The notes beneath the pieces were generated by a model. That model was not told the DNA's origin. It saw nothing but the letters and a program-made list of their open reading frames with translations, and searched no databases. The position numbers and the translations under genes are program-made. A stretch of DNA of 64,000 bases from JBATTK01 sp049670505 (lineage in GTDB: Bacteria > Bacteroidota > Bacteroidia > Flavobacteriales > Flavobacteriaceae), in NCBI GenBank assembly GCA_049670505.1, contig JBATTK010000032.1, positions 67,633 through 131,632 of the forward strand. The letters are read 5' to 3'. This document shows, piece by piece, positions 9,235 to 16,851 of this stretch. Numbering within the stretch: position 1 is the first letter of the stretch; each line of letters starts with the position of its first letter.

Positions 9235-10245
9235 TTATAATTTCCTTAGCTCAACTCTTCTATTTTTGGCTTTTCCTTTTTCGGTTGAGTTGTCTTCAAT
9301 AGGTTTTGTTTGACCAAATCCTTCACTTTTTAGTCTGGATTCATCAACGCCTTTATCAATAAGTGCGGTAAGGACTGATTTTGCTCTATTTTTAGACAAC
9401 TTCATATTAAATATTTCATCTCCAACATTATCAGTGTGACCCTCAACACTAATTTTTAAATCAGTATGGGTTTTAATCATTTTTGCTATCTCATCAACAA
9501 GTGGATAGGAATCAGCTTTAATTCGTGATTTACCTGTGTCGAAATTGATATGTAGAGTTGCATAACCTCTGTTATTTATTTCATTTAAAATATCATCCGC
9601 TGTTATTTTCTTAATTGTTTGTTTAAAACTTTTATCTTCCACAACTCCTATGGTTCTTGAGTTAGAAGAGACTTGAAAGCCTATTTTCTTTTTAGCTGTT
9701 TTAAGTACATATATACTAATTGGTCCGTTAACAACATCTCCAGCATAAAATTCGTGCATATGTTTATATATATCATTTAGATTGTCTCCCCATTTTTGAG
9801 TTAGATCATAGGCTATTTGACCTTTAAAAATTAGCTTAGCGCCAATAGATGTAAGATATTCTGAAATGCTTTTATCAAATAAGTATTTCTGCCATTCTTT
9901 ATCTCCATCCATTACTATACTCATTCTTTCAACTTTTCCATCAAGAACAAAAAAAGTATTTCCATCGAACAGTTCTAGTTTGTCAAATTCATATGATTTA
10001 GATTCAGTTTTATCAATTACCATTCCTTTTGGTGGAGTGATATAAGGGTAGGCTCCTATGTCAACTTTTGATTCAGTAATATTTTTCCAAGAGAATCCTT
10101 TTATTTCTTTTTCATTTAAACGCTTTTTACTTGTAGAGGCAGCTTCTTTTTCTTTGGTTTTTTTATCAGTATTATCGCTTTTATTATTCTTGCAAGCAAA
10201 AAGAAAAGCCATTATTAACAGACTAATTAGGTAAGTTTTTTTTAT
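9235..10245 (-). CDS. OmpA-family lipoprotein with an apparent ATA start
   Basis: The first ATG (10212) lies inside the membrane segment. In the same frame the codons upstream give KKTYLISLLI before MAFLFAC, forming a complete lipoprotein signal with lipobox LFAC; the codon at the expected Met is ATA (10243-10245), preceded directly by a stop. I therefore extend the gene to 10245 (336 aa). The C-terminal 110 residues are an OmpA peptidoglycan-binding domain with SVEGHTDNVGD and the NRAKSV and NRRVELRKL motifs; the central part is unassigned. The protein should anchor the outer membrane to peptidoglycan. Its start overlaps the stop of the upstream protease gene, so translational coupling is likely. 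The start itself is inference. Confidence 0.8.
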   Translation of the reverse strand: MKKTYLISLLIMAFLFACKNNKSDNTDKKTKEKEAASTSKKRLNEKEIKGFSWKNITESKVDIGAYPYITPPKGMVIDKTESKSYEFDKLELFDGNTFFVLDGKVERMSIVMDGDKEWQKYLFDKSISEYLTSIGAKLIFKGQIAYDLTQKWGDNLNDIYKHMHEFYAGDVVNGPISIYVLKTAKKKIGFQVSSNSRTIGVVEDKSFKQTIKKITADDILNEINNRGYATLHINFDTGKSRIKADSYPLVDEIAKMIKTHTDLKISVEGHTDNVGDEIFNMKLSKNRAKSVLTALIDKGVDESRLKSEGFGQTKPIEDNSTEKGKAKNRRVELRKL

Positions 10246-11159
10246 TTATATCCGCTTTTTTCTAACATTTTTTCTGAACTCAGGTTTGTCCAATTATCTA
10301 CCGTCAATGTGTTGCTTTTTAGAGCTTTTTGAACTATTTCATACCCGATTGTGTAACCACCTGATAAAGGATAATTTTGTGAACCGAACATAACCTCCAT
10401 TTCAAACTGAATGTCTTCATTTTTTAATTTTAGCCTTATCCTATTCCATAAGGTCGCTTTGTCTTTTTCATTTAGTGCGTAAGTCCAAGGGGCTTTTATC
10501 TTTGGGTATAATAAATGAGCAAATGAATCTCCTATACCCTCAAAAATTAAGTAATCGAGTAAAGTCCATTGAGTGGATTTTCCAAAATTTATATTTGTCC
10601 AATATGCATGATTATATTCGTGTGCCACTGCATATTTCAGCATTTCTTCCCATCCTATTATTTGGGGTTCAATTGTTATCAGAATTTGTTTGCTTCCTGC
10701 CGTTAAGCCCATAATCCCACTCATGCTCTGTATTATGGCTTTGTTGTCTGGGTTTGCCGGTAGAATGTAAATTTTTAAACTGTCATTTTTTAGATAGGCG
10801 TTACTTTTATCTAACGCTGATTTAATTTTACTTTCAATCTTTTTTTTATTACTGTTTATCCTTTCGATCGTCTTTTTTAATTCTGTTGTATTTTGTATTG
10901 GTGCAGACAAATAATCATTAACAATATCAGAATATTCACTTTTCAGAAAGAATCTATTAATGATTGTGTGTTGAATTTTATCCTTATAAACATTATCTAA
11001 ATCTTTTAAATCGCTAATTTGATTATTTGCAGTCTCGGTATAGGCTAAGTAAATATTATTTAGAAAAATTATTTCATTGTTGGAGTTTTGCCCAAATACA
11101 TCTATAAATGATATCAGAACTACCGTCGTCAGTAATTTGAGGTTTAGATTTTTTTTCAT
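10242..11159 (-). CDS. exported HExxH metalloprotease-like protein (DUF2268-type)
   Basis: The 305-aa protein has a signal peptide (MKKNLNLKLLTTVVLISFID, cleavage near FGQ) and a zinc-binding motif HEYNH at 180-184 in the context YAVAHEYNHAYWTN. A downstream Glu in FEGIGDSFAHL (about 214) could be the third ligand. The arrangement resembles the DUF2268 group of predicted Zn-dependent proteases, although usually more of the fold is needed to be certain. It should act in the periplasm or at the outer surface. Its stop codon overlaps the ATA start of the OmpA-type lipoprotein, so the two products may function together at the envelope. Confidence 0.7.
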   Translation of the reverse strand: MKKNLNLKLLTTVVLISFIDVFGQNSNNEIIFLNNIYLAYTETANNQISDLKDLDNVYKDKIQHTIINRFFLKSEYSDIVNDYLSAPIQNTTELKKTIERINSNKKKIESKIKSALDKSNAYLKNDSLKIYILPANPDNKAIIQSMSGIMGLTAGSKQILITIEPQIIGWEEMLKYAVAHEYNHAYWTNINFGKSTQWTLLDYLIFEGIGDSFAHLLYPKIKAPWTYALNEKDKATLWNRIRLKLKNEDIQFEMEVMFGSQNYPLSGGYTIGYEIVQKALKSNTLTVDNWTNLSSEKMLEKSGYK

Positions 11160-11251
11160 GTTTTGATTGTATATATTTTTCTTTGGTTATAAAGTATTTT
11201 ACACTTAAGCCGCTTTCAAATCTGCACTTTTGTGATTTTTTATTTAAAATT

Positions 11252-11665
11252 CTAGACGTCAATCTGTTTTTTCTTTTTAGTTTTTGTCAACGCATTTGAT
11301 AGTATTAAAAACAAGAACGCTATTCCAAAGCCTAAAATTCCAATATTCATTCCTAATACGGTCTTTTCACTGCCATCTAAATATTTCATAGAACCACCGT
11401 ATCCATCTTTCAAGAAGAATGCTAATAGAAACCCTCCCATGACTAGAAGACTTAATACAGTGCTTAATAGGACTTCTTTTTTATACCAAACTAACCACAA
11501 GCATAATACTCCAATACTTGAGTTGGTAATCAATTGCCAAACTTCATGTATCCGAGCATGAGGCGTCCAATCTGGATTCCAAACATGCGTTTCATTGATG
11601 TCCAAAAATGGGACGACAATTGCATATAGAATTACACTAAATGTTATTGCTATTTTTTTTATCAT
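11252..11665 (-). CDS. small four-helix membrane protein, unknown function
   Basis: This 137-aa protein is not recognised. It has four hydrophobic stretches (about 5-20, 42-60, 67-85 and 104-122), a conserved-looking loop HVWNPDWTPHARIHEVWQ between helices 1 and 2, and a Lys-rich C-terminus. The His/Trp-rich loop could bind a ligand or metal but nothing more can be said. It lies between the metalloprotease gene and an alpha/beta hydrolase on the same strand, each separated by 60-90 bp. Confidence 0.65.
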   Translation of the reverse strand: MIKKIAITFSVILYAIVVPFLDINETHVWNPDWTPHARIHEVWQLITNSSIGVLCLWLVWYKKEVLLSTVLSLLVMGGFLLAFFLKDGYGGSMKYLDGSEKTVLGMNIGILGFGIAFLFLILSNALTKTKKKKQIDV

Positions 11666-11724
11666 TACTATTTATTTTACACATGACTAATACTTCAAGC
11701 CTTCTCAACTTCGAGAAAATCTTT

Positions 11725-12633
11725 TTAGTCAAGAGAGCTGCCTTTGAGTGCTTTATCAATTTCGTCTCTAAATTCTTGATAATATGACAAAACACCGTCT
11801 GGGTCTTCAATTTGTGGCCAATGTCCAATGTCTTGCCCCAGTAGCTTTACTTTCGGGTCGGGAATCAGTTCTTTATATCGATTAGCCATATGAATACCAG
11901 AATTGGGATCGAATGGCCCATTTATAAAACACATAGGAATCTTCGTATTTTGCATTGCACTAATCCATTTTTCTTGATGGCTTACTTTGTCAAAAACCAA
12001 CCTCCCTATTAAATACGCAATTGACTTGCCGTCGTTGTAATTTAAAATCTCCCAAAATTGATTTATGAGTTGGTTCGTGGGTTGGGTGTTAGGACCAAAA
12101 ATTGGCTTGATGGATTTTTGCAATTTCTTTTTAGTGAGAAGCTTACTTAACAACTTTCCAATAGGCTTGGGAGATTGTGAAAGCAATCGTTGTATTATTC
12201 TAGGTTTGTAACTATCCATAAACAAACCACCGTTCATGAATACTACCGATTGTATTGTAAAGCGGTTCTGTGAAGCTAAGTCCCTGGCTAATAATTCTTG
12301 TACAATGCTGACTCCCAGGTCGTGTGATAGGATGTGGGTTTTTTCAATATCCCAAAGCTCTGTTAGAATATTGACTGTTTCACAATGTTCTTGAAAGCTA
12401 TAGTCATGATCTTTTGGTTTATCTGAAAACCCCATGCCCAAATAATCGAATGTAAAAACGGTGTACTCTTTTACCAGACTTTTCCAAACCGGTTTCCACT
12501 CGAAGGTATTGAAAGGATATCCGTGAAGTATTAAAAGGTTGGGTCCGCTACCTTCTTTAATGTAAAATATTTGATGACCGTTTACATCTGTTGTTTGACC
12601 CTTGTTTTTCCAAGCAACTAATTCTTCGTCCAT
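11725..12633 (-). CDS. alpha/beta hydrolase, haloalkane dehalogenase/MEST-like
   Basis: The 302-aa protein has the alpha/beta hydrolase fold with HGYPFNTFEW as oxyanion loop and DYLGMGFSDKP after strand 4. The nucleophile position is Asp105 in SHDLGVS, as in haloalkane dehalogenases, epoxide hydrolases and the eukaryotic MEST proteins, not the Ser of esterases. The late catalytic His is in GQDIGHWPQIEDP. There is no signal peptide. The substrate is unknown; an epoxide or halogenated compound is plausible from the nucleophile alone. It is 35 bp downstream of the AraC-type regulator, which may control it. Confidence 0.83.
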   Translation of the reverse strand: MDEELVAWKNKGQTTDVNGHQIFYIKEGSGPNLLILHGYPFNTFEWKPVWKSLVKEYTVFTFDYLGMGFSDKPKDHDYSFQEHCETVNILTELWDIEKTHILSHDLGVSIVQELLARDLASQNRFTIQSVVFMNGGLFMDSYKPRIIQRLLSQSPKPIGKLLSKLLTKKKLQKSIKPIFGPNTQPTNQLINQFWEILNYNDGKSIAYLIGRLVFDKVSHQEKWISAMQNTKIPMCFINGPFDPNSGIHMANRYKELIPDPKVKLLGQDIGHWPQIEDPDGVLSYYQEFRDEIDKALKGSSLD

Positions 12634-12668
12634 TACTATTGTTTATTATAGCTAGTACTATCACAAAG

Positions 12669-13418
12669 CTACTCACTGGGGATGATCGAAATTTGTAAGA
12701 ATCGGTCGTTTTCGTTATTCGAAAGCTTTTTTGGAGTGTGGTTGGTATACTTTTTTATTTCTTTATTAAAATGGGATCGGTCATAATAGTTTTGGTTTGT
12801 CAATAAATCTCCTTTTTTGATGTCTTTGAATGATGCCGAACATCGTAATATATTACAATAGCTTTTTAGGGAAAGCCCAAACGTTTTATTAAAATATCTG
12901 TTGATCTGTCTACTGGACCAAAATAGTTTATCGGTAAAATAACTTACGCTTTGATTGCCTTTAGTTTGGCTCAATAATCTGAATAGATAAAGTTTTCGGT
13001 CGTCTAGCTTATTTTCTCTATTGATTTCTTGACTAATTATGGAACTTAACCCATCAATCGTACCTTCGTTTTCGGAAAAGTCGACTGAATTTAGATTCCA
13101 AAAAGTATCGGTCAACTTTTTTTCGGAGTTTATGAATGGAGCAATACTTTCGCGGAATACATATTCCACAGCCGGTAATTTGAATTGTATTCCGAAAAGT
13201 TGATGATTTGGTGGTATTACCACTTCAACCTCTTTTGTATATAGTCCTGTTAGTTTGGTACTTTGGTATTTGTAATTTTCAAAGCGAACGATAACATCAA
13301 AAAAACCATCAGGTAAAATCGTGTAATCAAGATTTTTTGATGAATCATTGTCTAACCACCAAAAGCATCTGATGTACTGTTTCAGGAATTCATTAGATGC
13401 TTGTTGGTAATAGTTCAT
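12669..13418 (-). CDS. AraC family transcriptional regulator
   Basis: The 249-aa protein has an N-terminal cupin-like sensor of the kind found in many Bacteroidota AraC proteins (RCFWWLDNDSS, then YTILPDGFFDVIVRF) and a C-terminal AraC double helix-turn-helix from about 165. The first HTH includes SSRQINRYFNKTFGLSLKSY, and the second has YYDRSHFNKEIKKYTNHTPKKL. It probably responds to a small molecule and regulates the alpha/beta hydrolase downstream and/or the NTF2-like and SDR genes upstream; all are on the same strand with short gaps. Confidence 0.86.
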   Translation of the reverse strand: MNYYQQASNEFLKQYIRCFWWLDNDSSKNLDYTILPDGFFDVIVRFENYKYQSTKLTGLYTKEVEVVIPPNHQLFGIQFKLPAVEYVFRESIAPFINSEKKLTDTFWNLNSVDFSENEGTIDGLSSIISQEINRENKLDDRKLYLFRLLSQTKGNQSVSYFTDKLFWSSRQINRYFNKTFGLSLKSYCNILRCSASFKDIKKGDLLTNQNYYDRSHFNKEIKKYTNHTPKKLSNNENDRFLQISIIPSE

Positions 13419-13428
13419 GTTCTATACT

Positions 13429-13767
13429 TCAAGTTTGTGTCAAGATTATATAAGCTAGTGATAAATAGTCATAATAATTATACCCTAGCATTGGAACATG
13501 TACTTTAACCATTGCAATTTTACCCATGATGTCTATTCCAATTATTTTCATTTGGAAAGATTCGTCCAAATCTTTCGGACTTTGTCCATTCTCGACTCCA
13601 TCTAGATATTCTTTTATGCTTTTCGAATATTCAATCTCTTTTATATCTCCATAAATATTTACTCCCTCGTTAAAACAGGCTTCAAGTTTTGCCCTATCTC
13701 CATTGAAAATTCCCATGAAGTAATTGGTAATCAAATTTTCAATTTCTTTTATATTCTCTTTATACAT
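13429..13767 (-). CDS. NTF2-like (SnoaL/lumazine-binding-like) protein, shortened C-terminus
   Basis: The 112-aa protein begins with a helix and FMGIFNGDRAKLEACFNEGV, followed by beta strands (IMGKIAMVKVHVPMLGYNYYDYLSL), the NTF2-like cone fold of 'putative lumazine-binding' proteins. Relatives normally continue after YDYLSL with a final strand of the type 'k-G-x-W-K-I' and about 20 more residues. Here the frame ends in AYIILTQT, so the last strand is missing or replaced, suggesting a truncation or an old frameshift. It lies between the SDR at 13779 and the AraC regulator. It may be a degraded gene. Confidence 0.6.
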   Translation of the reverse strand: MYKENIKEIENLITNYFMGIFNGDRAKLEACFNEGVNIYGDIKEIEYSKSIKEYLDGVENGQSPKDLDESFQMKIIGIDIMGKIAMVKVHVPMLGYNYYDYLSLAYIILTQT

Positions 13768-13778
13768 GATTATTGATT

Positions 13779-14522
13779 TTAGATAGCGTGTCCGACAGTA
13801 TGACCGCCAGCAATATTAATTGTTTCACCTGTTACAAAATTTGATGTAGCTAAATAATAAGCCGCTTCTGCAATTTCATTTGCTTCTCCAATTCTGTTTA
13901 ATAAGTGTAATCCAGCTAAGCTGTCGGCATCTTCAATTCCAATTTTTCCTTGTAGTGGACTTCTAATAATTCCTGGAGCGATTGTATTGACCTTGATATT
14001 GTTTTTACCAAATTCAGCCGCTAACTGTCTAGTTAATGCATGTATAGCGCCTTTGCTTGTTAATGGCGCTGTTGCAGGAAATCCATCTATAGCATGTTCT
14101 ACTAAAACAGTTCCTATGTTTATTATAGCACCATCTTGTTGTTTTATCATTTGAGGAATAGCTGCTTGAGAGGTGAAATAGGTTCCTTTTAGGTTTACGT
14201 TCCAATAAAGGTCTAAATCTTTTTCTTCAACATCTAAAAAGGGTTTTGGTGCAAATACTCCAGCATTATTAATTAAAACATCTACGGAGTTAAATGTTTT
14301 TAGCGCCAAGGCAATAAGGCGTTGACCTGTTTCTTTTTTGCTAATGTCTCCGGCTAAGTAAATGGCATTTGAAGGAGAACCAAATTCATTGTGAGCCTTT
14401 CTTAAATTTTCTTCATTTGAAGAGTTCATTACAACATTACTTCCTCGTGTTATAAAATATTTTGCAATTTCTTTACCAATTCCTGTAGATGCTCCTGTAA
14501 TGATTACGGTTTTGTTTTTCAT
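13779..14522 (-). CDS. SDR family oxidoreductase, copy 2, catalytic Tyr replaced
   Basis: The 247-aa protein has the SDR cofactor motif TGASTGIG (9-16) and the structural NNAG (86-89). The usual YxxxK site reads PLTSK, so Lys157 is present but the position of the catalytic Tyr is Pro153; the Ser position is Thr138 in NIGTVL. Cofactor binding is likely, but classical SDR catalysis would need another acid. It lies 5 bp downstream of the small tautomerase gene in a unit that follows a Crp/Fnr regulator, echoing the module at 2.7-6 kb. Function is unknown; a redox-sensing or non-classical reductase role is possible. Confidence 0.85.
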   Translation of the reverse strand: MKNKTVIITGASTGIGKEIAKYFITRGSNVVMNSSNEENLRKAHNEFGSPSNAIYLAGDISKKETGQRLIALALKTFNSVDVLINNAGVFAPKPFLDVEEKDLDLYWNVNLKGTYFTSQAAIPQMIKQQDGAIINIGTVLVEHAIDGFPATAPLTSKGAIHALTRQLAAEFGKNNIKVNTIAPGIIRSPLQGKIGIEDADSLAGLHLLNRIGEANEIAEAAYYLATSNFVTGETINIAGGHTVGHAI

Positions 14523-14527
14523 TTTCT

Positions 14528-14722
14528 TTATTTTTTAGTTCCTAAATATTGTTTCCCATTTACTCCCCAATTTGCAATAGGTATTTCATCAATAACGACA
14601 TGCGTTGTTTGAGGATTTTTGTTAAGTATGTCAACTACTAGTTGTGTAGCACCTTCTATTAATTGACGTTTTTGTTCTTGTGTTACTTGTTCGTCAGTAA
14701 CTCTAATATTAATGTATGGCAT
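14528..14722 (-). CDS. 4-oxalocrotonate tautomerase family protein
   Basis: This is a 64-aa protein of the classical 4-OT size. It starts MPYINIRVTD, so the catalytic amino-terminal Pro follows Met, and has the helix QEQKRQLIEGATQLVVDIL and the strand VVIDEIPIANWGV. It is expected to form hexamers and tautomerise or hydrate small unsaturated keto acids in the cytosol; the substrate is not known. It shares a probable transcript with SDR copy 2 (5 bp gap). A Crp/Fnr gene lies 120 bp upstream on the same strand. Confidence 0.88.
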   Translation of the reverse strand: MPYINIRVTDEQVTQEQKRQLIEGATQLVVDILNKNPQTTHVVIDEIPIANWGVNGKQYLGTKK

Positions 14723-14842
14723 AACTTTTTTATTAAATTATTTGTCATACAAAGTTGATGAGAACCCAATTTTTCTGAAAGGAGATTTGTCACTTCTTTG
14801 AAGTGATGTAAGTCACAATAAGTGATAAAAAGACGAAAATAT

Positions 14843-15406
14843 TTATGAATTTAATCTACTAAGTGTTTCTCTAGAAACACCCAAATAAGCAGCAATCATT
14901 TTTTTTGGAACACGTTGAAAAAGTTTTGGATATTGCTCTAGAAGTAAGTCGTAACTTTCTTTAGTTGAGTTTTTTAACAATGATAAAATTCTGTTTTGAA
15001 GTGCAATTCGACCAATTTTACTTTTTTTAGCCCAAAAACGTTCCATTTTGTGCATTTGAGCAGTTAACTTATCCCTGTTTTCGAAAGATATATATAGTAA
15101 TTCACTATCCTCTACACAGTCGATAGAAGTTTTAGATTTGGTTTGTTTTACAAAAGATTCATAATCGGTAATCCACCAATTTTCCATTCCAAATTGGAGT
15201 ATATGTTCTTTTCCTTTTTTGTCAACAAAGTAGCTTTTTAAACAACCTCTTATTATCCAGTATTCTTTATTGACAATTTCCCCTTCTTGAACAATATATT
15301 GATGTTTACGCTTATGGATTTGTTCAAAATGGCTCAACACAAAATCAAATTCCTCATCCGTAAGGCTAATTATTTCTTCAATATGTTGTCTTAGAGGATG
15401 TGTCAT
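14843..15406 (-). CDS. Crp/Fnr family transcriptional regulator, copy 2
   Basis: This 187-aa protein has the same domain order as the regulator at 4115-4684: a beta-roll sensor (KHQYIVQEGEIVNKEYWIIRGCLKSYFV, containing the typical 'Y-x-I-x-x-G-C-L' strand) and a C-terminal winged helix with AAYLGVSRETLSRLNS. Ligand unknown. It is the first gene of the minus-strand group that includes the tautomerase and SDR copy 2 and probably controls them. The C-terminus is slightly shorter than in many relatives but the HTH is complete. Confidence 0.87.
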   Translation of the reverse strand: MTHPLRQHIEEIISLTDEEFDFVLSHFEQIHKRKHQYIVQEGEIVNKEYWIIRGCLKSYFVDKKGKEHILQFGMENWWITDYESFVKQTKSKTSIDCVEDSELLYISFENRDKLTAQMHKMERFWAKKSKIGRIALQNRILSLLKNSTKESYDLLLEQYPKLFQRVPKKMIAAYLGVSRETLSRLNS

Positions 15407-15681
15407 TTTAATTGTTGCTAACTACTGAATAAACTTACTAGTGGTTTATTTCTTTTTCTAGACAATATATAAATAATCTAACTTTCATTGGTTATTTAAT
15501 CTTATTAACGGCATACTATCGTACAAGATATGTTAACAAACAATTAATTAAACGCGGCCTAAGTTGCGAATGTTACTATTAAGTGTCATAAAGGTTGGTT
15601 TTAAAAAACTAATTCATTTTACTAGAATGCTCTCGAAAGTTGGAAATTAACAAATAATACCAATTCAATCTCGAATTGAAT
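15407..15681. other. intergenic stretch with a small hairpin near its end
   Basis: This AT-rich gap lies between the start of the Crp/Fnr gene and the end of the PepSY gene, both on the minus strand. It should contain the Crp/Fnr promoter. An 8-bp inverted repeat with a 5-nt loop (15662-15682) sits at the stop of the PepSY gene and could be a weak terminator, but it has no clear T run. No gene is visible. Confidence 0.5.
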
Positions 15682-16839
15682 TTACTTTTTTGCAGTCAAA
15701 AGTTCTTGTGCTGTTTCACATCTCGATTTGTTTCTCCTGCCCCACCAAATTTTAAAACCGGTGTAGGTCAAAAACGCTGGTATCAAGCCTACCATGAACC
15801 ACAGAATACGCGTAAAAAGTCCACCGAATTCCCCGAAATGAACAGGCAATTGCCAATTGGACATCAACGAGGCCCCTCTGGGCATCTTGTCGGGATTCTC
15901 TTCGGCAATCACTTTCGCGGTCACCGGATCAACCCGAAGGGTTATCCGCTTTTGTGGCCCTGAATGTATATCGATGCGGGGTTGATAGGCAAAGGAAAGG
16001 GCACCATCAAAGTCTTGGGTCAACCACAAATTCCGTTTGTAAAGTCCGGGGTAATATCCGTTCATCTCCAAGAGGACCTCTTCAACATCCATAAAGTCTT
16101 TCGTGGTGGGATGCGCTGTCGTTCTTACCTCGTAAATGGGCGTTGGTGCAGGTTCGGAAAAGGTAACCTTGTCGACCAGCAATTGCATCTCATCTTTAAA
16201 GTAGAAGGCAGCACCTGTAAAGCCCAGTAAGAACAAGGGTATAAAAAAATAAAAGCCGATAACGTTGTGGAGATCGTAATTCAGCCGTTTGGGCCTGGCA
16301 TTCCATTTAACCCTAAAACTGGTCTTTCTTCTTCCTTTATTGGTCGGCCACCAAAGGTACATTCCGGTAGAGAGCATCACAAAGGTGAACAACAGTGAGG
16401 CCACTCCTGTAATAATCCTTCCTGTTTCGCCCAAGGTCAAGGTCATGTGCAGGTCCAGGATAAAGGTAAATATATCGTTGCCCAAACCTTTGCGACCGGA
16501 CAGGAACTTCCCAGTGGACTGGTCGAAGAAGTACCATTTTTCATCGCCAAAGAACTTGAATACATAGGTTTCCCTTCCCCGTTTGGGCCATTGGATGCTT
16601 TCAATTTTGCGGTCGGAAATCTTTTCAACATGCTTGGCCATCGAAATATCATCGGTAAAGAGGGATTCCTTCTTTTCCGTGAGGTAAATGTCCTTTTCTA
16701 AGATTGCCGTAAGCTCCGGTTCGAATACATATAGGGAGCCCGTGATTCCCATGACCGAAAGAACGAGTCCGGATAGCAGGGCCGTATATAAATGTACATA
16801 CCTTAATATCTTCTTGATATGGTTCTTTTTGTTGGGCAA
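15682..16839 (-). CDS. PepSY-associated membrane protein (iron-regulated type)
   Basis: The 385-aa protein has four strong membrane helices (about 16-35, 142-165, 190-212 and 345-365) and the PepSY_TM layout: ILRYVHLYTALLSGLVLSVM at the N-terminus and LHMTLTLGETGRIITGVASL with conserved His in helix 2. Such proteins (FoxB/PiuB/FsqB-like) sit in the inner membrane beside siderophore receptors and are thought to act as haem-containing ferric-siderophore reductases. It starts 12 bp after the TonB siderophore receptor on the same strand, strongly suggesting one iron-uptake operon. Codon use is notably more GC-rich than in the genes on its left. Confidence 0.87.
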   Translation of the reverse strand: MPNKKNHIKKILRYVHLYTALLSGLVLSVMGITGSLYVFEPELTAILEKDIYLTEKKESLFTDDISMAKHVEKISDRKIESIQWPKRGRETYVFKFFGDEKWYFFDQSTGKFLSGRKGLGNDIFTFILDLHMTLTLGETGRIITGVASLLFTFVMLSTGMYLWWPTNKGRRKTSFRVKWNARPKRLNYDLHNVIGFYFFIPLFLLGFTGAAFYFKDEMQLLVDKVTFSEPAPTPIYEVRTTAHPTTKDFMDVEEVLLEMNGYYPGLYKRNLWLTQDFDGALSFAYQPRIDIHSGPQKRITLRVDPVTAKVIAEENPDKMPRGASLMSNWQLPVHFGEFGGLFTRILWFMVGLIPAFLTYTGFKIWWGRRNKSRCETAQELLTAKK

Positions 16840-16851
16840 AATCGATACGCT

